From positions 4,712,001-4,776,000 of the forward strand of contig NZ_CP092074.1 of the NCBI RefSeq assembly GCF_024138715.1: a stretch of 64,000 nucleotides of DNA, written 5' to 3'. This DNA is from Emticicia sp. 21SJ11W-3. Its GTDB lineage: Bacteria > Bacteroidota > Bacteroidia > Cytophagales > Spirosomataceae. The notes below the pieces were generated by a model. That model saw only the letters and a list, made by a program, of their open reading frames with translations. It did no database searches and was not told the origin of the DNA. Positions 56,579 through 64,000 of the stretch are shown here, piece by piece. Both the position numbers and the translations under genes were made by a program. Numbering within the stretch: the first letter of the stretch is position 1; each line of letters starts with the position of its first letter.

Positions 56579-59437
56579 ATGACCCAATCAGAATTAGAAC
56601 TTGAAAAAAAACTAATTGAGGCTTTAGTAAAAATAGGGTATCAATTTGTGACTATAAAAGACGAAAACACATTGATTGCCAACCTTAAGCAACAACTCGA
56701 AAAACACAATAAGTTAGAATTAACTGACAGGGAATTTACACAGGTATTGAACCACCTGAACAAAGGTAATATCTGGGATAGAGCCAAGACATTGCGAGAT
56801 AGAATGCAACTGACCAAAGAAGACGGCACAAGCGTCTATCTTCAGTTTATGAACATGGATTTCTGGTGTCAGAACGAATATCAGGTAACGAACCAGATAA
56901 CCATTGAAGGCTCCTATAAAAACCGATATGATGTAACTATCTTAATCAATGGCTTACCGTTGGCGCAAATAGAATTAAAACGCAGAGGCTTAGAGTTAAA
57001 AGAGGCATTCAATCAAACAAACCGCTATCAGCGTCATTCGTATAGTGCCAATCATGGCTTATTTCAATATGTGCAGCTTTTCGTTATTTCTAACGGTGTC
57101 AATACTAAATATTATAGCAATAACGCCCGCCAGAGCTTTAAACAGACCTTCTATTGGTCAGATAAATCAAACAAGCTCATAACCGATTTATTTGCCTTTA
57201 CCGATGCCTTTTTAGAAAAGTGCCATTTATCAAAAATGATAGCGAGGTACATTGTTTTGTCAGAGAAAAACAATACCCTGATGGTGCTTCGCCCTTATCA
57301 GTATTATGCCGTAGAAGCCATAATTGAACGGGTGAAAACTACGCCTAAAAACGGGTATATATGGCATACTACAGGCTCAGGCAAAACCCTTACTTCATTT
57401 AAAGCCAGCCAGATTCTCACACAAATTCAGGGCATTCATAAAGTGGTTTTTGTGGTTGACCGCAAAGATTTAGATTACCAGACAACCAAAGAATTTAATA
57501 GTTTTTCAGAAGGCAGCGTAGACGGGACAGATAATACACAGAAATTGGTCAAACAATTTACTGATGATACTAAACTGATTGTTACTACTATTCAGAAATT
57601 AAATACAGCTATTTCAAAACAGCAGTATTTAAGCAGAATGGAAAAACTGAAAGACAAGAAAATTGTGTTTATCTTCGATGAATGTCATAGAACACAATTT
57701 GGAAAAACGCATAAAAAAATTAGACAATTCTTTAGTAACAATCAAATGTTTGGGTTTACCGGAACACCCATTTTTGAGCAAAATGCGTATGCAGCAGATG
57801 GCTTAAAACATACAACAAAAGAATTATTCCATGAGTGTTTGCATAAATATGTGATTACTGATGCCATCAAAGATGATAACGTTTTAAAATTCTCAATAGA
57901 ATATGTAGGCAGATATAAACAGAAAAATAGTGAGAACGAAATAGACATTGATGTAGAGGGAATAGACACTAAAGAACTGGTTGAATCACCTCAACGAATT
58001 GATAAGATAGCTGACTACATTATAGGACACCATAGCCGTAAAACACATAACAAGGCCTTTACAGCTATGTTTTGTATAAATAGTGTTGATACACTAACGA
58101 AGTATTACGACAACCTTGCACAGAAGAAAACAGATGGCAAGCATAATTTAACTATTGCCACTATTTTCAGCTTTACAGATAACGAAAACGATAAAAATGC
58201 AAACGGTAATATCGATTTTGAAAATATAGATCTTTATGAGTTTGACAGAGTAGCGGAACCACAAGACTCTTATTCAATAGCTAGTTTGCATAGTAGAGAC
58301 AAACTCGAAAGCTATATTGCAGATTACAATAAGATATTTGGCACTAATCACTCTACGCGCGACAGTCAGTCATTCTATAACTATTACAATGAAATATCGC
58401 AACGGGTAAGAAAGAAAGAAATTGATGTTCTATTAGTAGTAAATATGTTTTTGACTGGTTTCGACAGCCCCTTACTTAATACTCTGTATGTTGATAAGAA
58501 TCTGCAGTATCATGGTCTGGTTCAGGCATTTTCAAGAACAAACAGAATTTTAGACGAAAAGAAATCACACGGCAATATAGTATGTTTCAGAAACCTGAAA
58601 AAAGCGACAGATGATGCCATCACTCTATTCTCGAATAAAGAAGCAAAAGAAGATATTATTTTAAAACCTTATGTTGATTATGTAGCTAAATTCAATGCTG
58701 CCTATGCAGAATTGTTAGCTATTGTGCCGAATATAGATAGTGTTAATGAATTGCCGAGTGAAGATGAACAATTAGCATTCGTAAAGAAATTCAGGGAGTT
58801 AATAAGAATAAAGAACGTATTAAATACATTTGCAGACTTCAGAGAGGAAGACTTACATATACCTCCACAAGATTTTGAAGATTACCAAAGCAAATACCTT
58901 GACCTTTACGATAGAGTAAAAAATACTACCCAAAAAGAAAAAGTATCAATTTTAGACGACGTTGATTTTGAGTTAGAATTAATACACCGTGACGAAATAA
59001 ATGTTGCCTATATTTTACGCTTATTAACCAATTATAAAGAGGCTACTAAAGCAGAGCAGGAGAAGAAACGCAGAGAAATTACTGAATTATTAGAAACACA
59101 AATACAGCTTCGCAGCAAGCGTCAGCTAATTGAAAAATTCATTAACGAGAATTTCCCATATATAGAAGATAGCGACACAATAGAAGCCGAATTTGATGCT
59201 TTCTGGAACATAGAAACAGACAGAGCCCTCAACTCTTTAAGCGAAGAAGAAAACCTTGATAGCTCTAAATTAAAAGAAGCCATCAACGAATTTCTATTTT
59301 CTCAGCGCCTACCAATGACTAAAGAAATCGACAATATGCTTATTGTAAAACCAAAACTTCTACAAAGAACAACAGTATTTGCAAGGATAAAGGATAAGAT
59401 AAAAGCTTTTATTGAGACTTTTGTTGAGGGGGTGTAA
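56579..59437 (+). CDS. hsdR: type I restriction-modification system, restriction subunit
   Basis: The 952-residue protein carries an N-terminal nuclease site (Asp118, Glu132-x-Lys134 in YDVTILINGLPLAQIELK), then a SF2 motor with Walker A TGSGKT (265-270), DECH (367-370) and motif III GFTGTPIF. A C-terminal helical part binds the methylase. It looks complete and follows hsdS by 12 bp. EcoR124-type (type IC) is the likely subgroup. Confidence 0.95.
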   Translation: MTQSELELEKKLIEALVKIGYQFVTIKDENTLIANLKQQLEKHNKLELTDREFTQVLNHLNKGNIWDRAKTLRDRMQLTKEDGTSVYLQFMNMDFWCQNEYQVTNQITIEGSYKNRYDVTILINGLPLAQIELKRRGLELKEAFNQTNRYQRHSYSANHGLFQYVQLFVISNGVNTKYYSNNARQSFKQTFYWSDKSNKLITDLFAFTDAFLEKCHLSKMIARYIVLSEKNNTLMVLRPYQYYAVEAIIERVKTTPKNGYIWHTTGSGKTLTSFKASQILTQIQGIHKVVFVVDRKDLDYQTTKEFNSFSEGSVDGTDNTQKLVKQFTDDTKLIVTTIQKLNTAISKQQYLSRMEKLKDKKIVFIFDECHRTQFGKTHKKIRQFFSNNQMFGFTGTPIFEQNAYAADGLKHTTKELFHECLHKYVITDAIKDDNVLKFSIEYVGRYKQKNSENEIDIDVEGIDTKELVESPQRIDKIADYIIGHHSRKTHNKAFTAMFCINSVDTLTKYYDNLAQKKTDGKHNLTIATIFSFTDNENDKNANGNIDFENIDLYEFDRVAEPQDSYSIASLHSRDKLESYIADYNKIFGTNHSTRDSQSFYNYYNEISQRVRKKEIDVLLVVNMFLTGFDSPLLNTLYVDKNLQYHGLVQAFSRTNRILDEKKSHGNIVCFRNLKKATDDAITLFSNKEAKEDIILKPYVDYVAKFNAAYAELLAIVPNIDSVNELPSEDEQLAFVKKFRELIRIKNVLNTFADFREEDLHIPPQDFEDYQSKYLDLYDRVKNTTQKEKVSILDDVDFELELIHRDEINVAYILRLLTNYKEATKAEQEKKRREITELLETQIQLRSKRQLIEKFINENFPYIEDSDTIEAEFDAFWNIETDRALNSLSEEENLDSSKLKEAINEFLFSQRLPMTKEIDNMLIVKPKLLQRTTVFARIKDKIKAFIETFVEGV

Positions 59438-59476
59438 TGTATGGGGAATTTTCTATTAAATTGCTCTTCTATTTGA

Positions 59477-59575
59477 TTATTAAGAAAATACGGTTACCCA
59501 CCTGATATGCAAATGCTGGCTACTGAAAATGTTTTAAAACAAGCTGAAATAATTGCCAATGAAATAGCCGGCTAA
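59477..59575 (+). pseudogene. remnant of the C-terminus of a second, different HsdR
   Basis: A 32-codon open stretch without a start (upstream in-frame TGA at 59474) encodes LLRKYGYPPDMQMLATENVL and ends NEIAG then TAA. The pattern KYGYPPD-x-Q-x-x-A-T-x-x-V-L-x-Q-A-E is the extreme C-terminus of another HsdR lineage (DUF3387-bearing type I R subunits). The intact hsdR just upstream does not end this way. It is therefore read as the leftover of a replaced restriction locus. Confidence 0.7.
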
Positions 59576-59592
59576 GTGCCATACCCTGCCAT

Positions 59593-60897
59593 CTACCGGT
59601 AATAATCCAGCAGCATTTTGCGGAAAAGTAATTCATATTTGGCCTGTATGAAGTTTGAATTGGCTTTTTCGAGATTCAGCCGGAAAGTATTAAGCTCAAT
59701 GGCATGAATCAGGCCTTCCAGAAATCGCTCCCGGGCCGAATCAAACGCTGTCTGCTGGGCATTCAATTGTCTTTGGGCGCTGGTAAGTTTTTCCTGGGCT
59801 ATTCTGGCGGTAAGGTAGGCTTGTTCTACCTCCTGCTTTAGCTGAAGTCTCGATTGCGACAACTGGGTTTCTGCCATCTGCTGGCTGATAATGGCATTGT
59901 TTATTCTGCCCTTCACCTGTCCGTTGCTGTAAATAGGTATGTTTATATTCAAACGGGCATATTGATTCAGATTGAAATTCAACTGATTAAAATAATTATA
60001 CTCTCTTGCTGCCGCACTTGAATAGGCGGTTCCCATGCCCGCCCCTAACGATATACTCGGATACCTGGCCGCCTGCGCTATTTTTATACCTACAACCGAA
60101 CTGCGCAAGCGCCAGTCGGCATTTTTTATAACTGGCTGGTCATTTAAGGCAGCCGTTACCTCCTGCAAATATTGTTCATCAATTATGATGTTTTTTTCAT
60201 GAAAAGGCACTGGCTCAATTTCAAACGAGCTGTAAGACGGATAAGCCATCAACTGCGCCAGTGCCAGCCTGGCTAACTCAATATTACTTTTCATGTTTAA
60301 AGCCTCATACTCAGCCGTTGCCAGTTGTGCGTCCAGGTCAGTCAGGTTAGTATGGGGCATATTGCCTTCTTTTACCAGTTCTTTTACTCTATCTATCTGT
60401 AGCTGCATACTTCGCACCTGCTCCTGATTAATTTTCCATAGTTCCTGGCTCATTAATACCTGCATATAAGCAAGGGTTATCCGGTTGCGCAACTCTACTT
60501 TACCCCGCTGCATATCCCATTCGTCGGCCTGTAGATTATATGAATTCTGCAATATCTGATTCTTCAGCGCGAAACCGTTAAAAAGCATAACGTTAGTGCC
60601 AAAACTAACTGAATTAGAAGAAATAGTATGTTGTATGAAATCGTTTGTAAAGGGGTCAATGCTTCTTCCGGAACTTAAGCCCTGAGAAAAAGACCCTGAC
60701 AGATTAGGATATACCGCTTGCTTTGATTGCCGCAAGGCATTTTCGGTCTGCTTTATTTTTAAAAGCCGCTGTCTGATATCAAAGCTTTGTTTGTAGGCAT
60801 ATTCTACACATTGCTCAAGGCTGAATCTGTTTTGTGCAGATACCCCCATTGCCCAACAAAAAAACAAAAGCAGGTACACAAATTTACGAAATGACAT
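59593..60897 (-). CDS. TolC family outer membrane channel protein
   Basis: The 434-residue protein has a signal peptide (residues 1-21, VSA-Q) and two repeated coiled-coil/beta units characteristic of TolC (FSLEQCVEYAYKQSFDIRQ, and LNINIPIYSNGQVKGRINNA in the second half). It is third in the type I secretion operon, 10 bp after the HlyD gene. Confidence 0.93.
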   Translation of the reverse strand: MSFRKFVYLLLFFCWAMGVSAQNRFSLEQCVEYAYKQSFDIRQRLLKIKQTENALRQSKQAVYPNLSGSFSQGLSSGRSIDPFTNDFIQHTISSNSVSFGTNVMLFNGFALKNQILQNSYNLQADEWDMQRGKVELRNRITLAYMQVLMSQELWKINQEQVRSMQLQIDRVKELVKEGNMPHTNLTDLDAQLATAEYEALNMKSNIELARLALAQLMAYPSYSSFEIEPVPFHEKNIIIDEQYLQEVTAALNDQPVIKNADWRLRSSVVGIKIAQAARYPSISLGAGMGTAYSSAAAREYNYFNQLNFNLNQYARLNINIPIYSNGQVKGRINNAIISQQMAETQLSQSRLQLKQEVEQAYLTARIAQEKLTSAQRQLNAQQTAFDSARERFLEGLIHAIELNTFRLNLEKANSNFIQAKYELLFRKMLLDYYR

Positions 60898-60907
60898 AAG
60901 CTTGGGA

Positions 60908-62347
60908 TTAACGTTTCATGGTTTTCCGGATATCATAAAACAATTTCTCAATCAGTTTCAGATTCTCGGTTATTATTTCCCCTGTGGCTGTCATACCATT
61001 TCTGAACGGCAGTTTCTTGTCGGCAGTGGTTACTAATCCGCCCGGAAAATTAACCCTTACTACATACACAGTGTCTTTGGGAATATCCGATATATAGGCC
61101 ACTCTGCCGGTAACCGTCCCGAACTCCTGAAAAGGGTAACTCTGAAACTTCACTATCACCTCCTGATTCGTTTTTACCTTGCCAAAGTTGTATTGGCCCA
61201 GCATCATTTCTCCGTGGTATCCGGTGCCATCAGGCAGAATATAGAGCAACTCCTGCCCGGCTTTTAAAATCTGGTTTTCTTGCAGACTAGTGAGAAAATT
61301 TACTTTGCCACTAATGGGCGCTATGGCAACGTAGCGCTGTTTCCAGGCCTCTATGTCGCTTTTCAATGAGTTGATAGACTGCACCAGGTTATTTTTTTGT
61401 TCTTCAATGGTTTTGTCAAGCTCTATCAACTCCTGCTGCTTCTGATTCCTGCTCATTGAGTTGTTATCAAGCGAGCCTTTGGCCTGCTCAAAGGCCTGCT
61501 TTTTGCTGAGGTAGCGGCTTTGGGCATTGCGTGCCTCCTGTTTAGACACAAAGCCTTTGTCGCTCAGCCTTTGTTGGCTTTGTGCCTCCTCTAATGCCAT
61601 CTGAAGATCTTTTTCCTGTAGTTCAAGCTGGGCTCTGGTATTCTGCTGGATACTCTCCAGGGTATTGATGTCTCTGTTCACGGCACTTTTTTTCTTGAGA
61701 TAAGAGCCGTCAGGCATAGAAGATTGTGAGCGCACCAGCGCTTCCTGAAAGGTCTGAAATGATTTCTGTAACTCCCCCAATGAAAAATACAGCGGAACCC
61801 TGACCCGGTGGATACCGGCAAAATCGTTTTCAAGCGATAATTGTATCAGTTGATTAACAGTTGCTTCTAAAGAAAACACCTCATCTACACTGGCCGTACT
61901 CTCCAGATACGCCAGATGCGCGCCTTGCTTCACCGTCTCTCCTTCTTTTACCAGTAGCCGGGTCAATCGGCCATCAGTTCTCACATTGACAGACTTAGGG
62001 CTATTGTCTGACACAACCATCATTGGTGCACCCACCAGGTCCGGGTACTCAACAAACCAGGCCACACCCAGCAAAATCATTAAAACAAAAAAGAACACGC
62101 TTACACCCCAGCGCACCAGCCAGGCAGGCGGCTGATTCAACACCTCATCAACCTGGCTATTACGTAGCTCCGGCAGGTTGGAATGGTTGTCGCCTCCCCC
62201 ACCCCCACCTTTATTCAAGACCGGAGGCACAGGTGGCCCGTCAGACCCACTATTCAGCAAATCTGGTGAGATTACGTCTTTACCACCAACCAACTCTGTA
62301 AGACTACTTTCTGATAATTCTCCTGCTGTATCTTTGTTGTTTCCCAT
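60908..62347 (-). CDS. HlyD family secretion adaptor with a double-glycine-leader-like N-terminus
   Basis: The 479-residue protein has one membrane helix (about 82-100), a lipoyl-like domain, a long coiled coil (about 190-330) and a beta-barrel end. The first 75 residues are an unusual cytoplasmic extension. ELSESSLTELVGG (residues 10-22) has Leu at -12, -7 and -4 before Gly-Gly, as in leader peptides cut by C39 peptidase exporters. A Pro/Gly-rich stretch with six consecutive Gly (47-52) follows. Its ATG overlaps the ABC transporter stop (TGATG). Confidence 0.9.
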   Translation of the reverse strand: MGNNKDTAGELSESSLTELVGGKDVISPDLLNSGSDGPPVPPVLNKGGGGGGDNHSNLPELRNSQVDEVLNQPPAWLVRWGVSVFFFVLMILLGVAWFVEYPDLVGAPMMVVSDNSPKSVNVRTDGRLTRLLVKEGETVKQGAHLAYLESTASVDEVFSLEATVNQLIQLSLENDFAGIHRVRVPLYFSLGELQKSFQTFQEALVRSQSSMPDGSYLKKKSAVNRDINTLESIQQNTRAQLELQEKDLQMALEEAQSQQRLSDKGFVSKQEARNAQSRYLSKKQAFEQAKGSLDNNSMSRNQKQQELIELDKTIEEQKNNLVQSINSLKSDIEAWKQRYVAIAPISGKVNFLTSLQENQILKAGQELLYILPDGTGYHGEMMLGQYNFGKVKTNQEVIVKFQSYPFQEFGTVTGRVAYISDIPKDTVYVVRVNFPGGLVTTADKKLPFRNGMTATGEIITENLKLIEKLFYDIRKTMKR

Positions 62348-64000
62348 CAGTTTCCTAGTTCTAATTGGTTTTTCACGAGTTCAAAGTATTTGCCATGCTT
62401 TTGGGTAAGCTCGGCATGGGTGCCGGTTTCAACAATCTCGCCTTTTTCAAGCACCACAATCTGGTCGGCATTTTTTACCGTACTGAGGCGGTGCGCCACC
62501 ACCACAACTGTTCTGCCCTTGAAGAACTCGTTCAGATTTTGCATAATTACGCTCTCATTGTTGGCATCAAGTGCATTGGTGGCTTCGTCAAGAAATATGA
62601 AATCGGGGTTTTTATAAACCGCGCGTGCAATTAATAACCGTTGTTTCTGCCCCTGGCTGATTCCGCTACCCTCTGCGCCTATGTTGGTGTTATAACTCAA
62701 TGGCAGCTCTTCAATAAATGACCGTATATTGGCCACTTTTACGGCATGCATCAATTTAGGTATGTCGGGGGTTTCGTCACTTACGGCAATATTATTGGCA
62801 ATGGTATCAGAGAAGATAAAGCCATCCTGCAAAACAGTTCCGCACACACTGCGCCATACCCGCGGACTGATGTTATTAAGGGCAGTATCGCCCAGTTTAA
62901 TCTCTCCTTTGCCGGGGTTATAAAATTTAAGCAGTAATTTAAGCAAAGTAGTTTTTCCGCTGCCACTGGTACCTACAATTGCTGTTACTTTGCCATTGGG
63001 GATGCTCAGGCTGATATCCTTTAAAACAGGTTCATTACCTGCGCCTGTATACGTAAAACTCAGGTTCTTAATTTGTATATCTTTGTTTTGCGGCAGATAC
63101 TTTACAAAGGTTTTTTCTTCCGGTTCTTCATTGTCAATTTCATGTATTTCATTGAGCCGCTCAATGCTGATCTGGGCGTCCTGCCAATGCTGTATAAACT
63201 GTATCAACTGTTCAATCGGGCCATTGAGCTGCCCCATTATGTATTGCATGGCCATCATGCCTCCGAGTGTCATTTGCCCGTTTACTACGGCCGTGGCTGC
63301 AAGAAAAGTTATCAGGATATTTTTGCCTTCATTAATAAAGAGAGTACCCGCTTGCTGGTATTGCCCTATTGCCAGGCTTTTGATACTCCATTTAAATTGT
63401 TTAACCTGCAGATTTTCCCATTCCCAACGTTTCAGGTATTCGGCATTATTCATTTTTATTTCCTGCACCCCGGTAATGAGCTGTATCAGGCTGCTCTGAT
63501 TCTGGCTGGCCAGCGCAAAGCGCTTGTTATCCATTTTCCGGCGATACCGAAGAAAAACGGTTATCCAGAGGGTATATAAAATGCTGGAAACAATGAAAAT
63601 ACTAAAAATGGTGAGGTTATAAAAAGCAGCTATAAAACTGAAAATTACCAGATTGAACATCGAAAACAAGACATTGAGCGAAGACCCCGTCAGGAATGAC
63701 TCTATCCGGTGATGGTCGCCGATGCGCTGCAGGATATCACCAGTTTTTTTTGAGTCAAAAAATGCAATCGGGAGTTTCAATAACTTGCCCAGGAAGTCAG
63801 ACAGAATGGATAAATTAATGCGCGTACTGATATGCAACAGTATCCAGCTTCTGATGAAATCAACCGATACCTTGCCCAAAAACAGCATGGCCTGGGCAAT
63901 CAGAATGAGGTAAATGAAATGCAAATTGCGTGTTTGAATACCCGTGTCAACAATAGATTGGGTGAGAAAAGGGAAGATAACCTGTAAAATTGAGCCAATC
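62347..64000 (-). CDS. peptide-exporting ABC transporter (bacteriocin/lantibiotic type), N-terminus cut by window edge
   Basis: The reading frame continues to the right edge; 551 codons are present. The membrane domain has PFLTQSIVDTG, LLHISTRINLSILSDFLGKLLKLPIAFFDSKKTGDILQRIG, typical for peptidase-containing exporters (quoted in parts: HISTRINLSIL, LPIAFFDSKKTGD). The ATPase has Walker A GTSGSGKTT, signature ISQGQKQRLLIARA and Walker B IFLDEATNALD. A C39 leader peptidase would be in the missing N-terminus and cannot be checked. It is co-transcribed with HlyD and TolC genes. Confidence 0.88.
   Translation of the reverse strand, partial: IGSILQVIFPFLTQSIVDTGIQTRNLHFIYLILIAQAMLFLGKVSVDFIRSWILLHISTRINLSILSDFLGKLLKLPIAFFDSKKTGDILQRIGDHHRIESFLTGSSLNVLFSMFNLVIFSFIAAFYNLTIFSIFIVSSILYTLWITVFLRYRRKMDNKRFALASQNQSSLIQLITGVQEIKMNNAEYLKRWEWENLQVKQFKWSIKSLAIGQYQQAGTLFINEGKNILITFLAATAVVNGQMTLGGMMAMQYIMGQLNGPIEQLIQFIQHWQDAQISIERLNEIHEIDNEEPEEKTFVKYLPQNKDIQIKNLSFTYTGAGNEPVLKDISLSIPNGKVTAIVGTSGSGKTTLLKLLLKFYNPGKGEIKLGDTALNNISPRVWRSVCGTVLQDGFIFSDTIANNIAVSDETPDIPKLMHAVKVANIRSFIEELPLSYNTNIGAEGSGISQGQKQRLLIARAVYKNPDFIFLDEATNALDANNESVIMQNLNEFFKGRTVVVVAHRLSTVKNADQIVVLEKGEIVETGTHAELTQKHGKYFELVKNQLELGN

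Noticed and set aside
42766..60897. Linking the TolC at 59593 with the MacB-like adaptor operon at 42766
   Set aside because: The TolC gene is 16 kb away and is tightly joined to its own HlyD and ABC exporter genes.
62990..63579. Two overlapping plus-strand frames of about 168 codons
   Set aside because: Antisense to the peptide-exporting ABC transporter, which has intact motifs throughout.

Overview
The window looks like chromosomal DNA of a Bacteroidota member, most likely order Cytophagales. The grounds are the TAnnTTTG-type -7 promoter boxes in front of many genes, lineage-typical families (DUF2480, Bacteroidota-type glutaminyl cyclase, PVC-type heme protein, ISAon1-like ISL3 transposase), poor Shine-Dalgarno sites, and moderate GC with AT-rich accessory patches. 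The species cannot be named from the sequence.

Layout. 1-1761: 5'-complete but edge-truncated S9 peptidase. 1895-5641: a tightly packed minus-strand operon of acyl carrier protein, cytochrome P450, MBOAT acyltransferase and SGNH-like protein. It resembles a DltBCD set with a P450 where the ligase DltA would be, and is the best candidate for an undescribed pathway. 5859-6849: rpsL-rpsG. 7118-14773: secreted ThuA, SGNH/propeller/cytochrome c, DPP-IV and DUF1080 proteins, probably for carbohydrate and peptide breakdown. 14811-29179: mostly housekeeping genes (prmC, ribD, proC, gltX, CtpA-type protease, glutaminyl cyclase, MazG-like) with an oxidoreductase-MaoC fusion, a lone MoxR ATPase and a LOV-like PAS protein without the photoactive Cys. 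29336-38971: mutS2, an AT-rich ADP-ribosyltransferase gene with a small partner behind lysS, lysS, an SPFH protein with a small ribbon-helix-helix protein, a Uma2 nuclease, asnS and a stand-alone nuoH.

38968-51757: an adaptor/permease/ATPase/histidine kinase/LytTR regulator operon, recX with an MsbA-like exporter, a MATE transporter, and hexuronate catabolism genes (uxuA, kdgK, eda). 52016-59575 is an accessory island next to tRNA-Val: an ISL3-type insertion sequence with recognisable inverted repeats and a split transposase, a complete type I restriction-modification system (hsdM, hsdS, hsdR), and a 32-codon remnant of the C-terminus of a different HsdR. 59593-64000: a type I secretion operon (TolC, HlyD, peptide-exporting ABC transporter, the last cut by the window edge). 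The HlyD protein begins with a sequence that fits the double-glycine leader consensus.

No CRISPR array, rRNA or prophage was seen. One tRNA gene was found. Gene functions come from motif recognition alone; no database search was possible.
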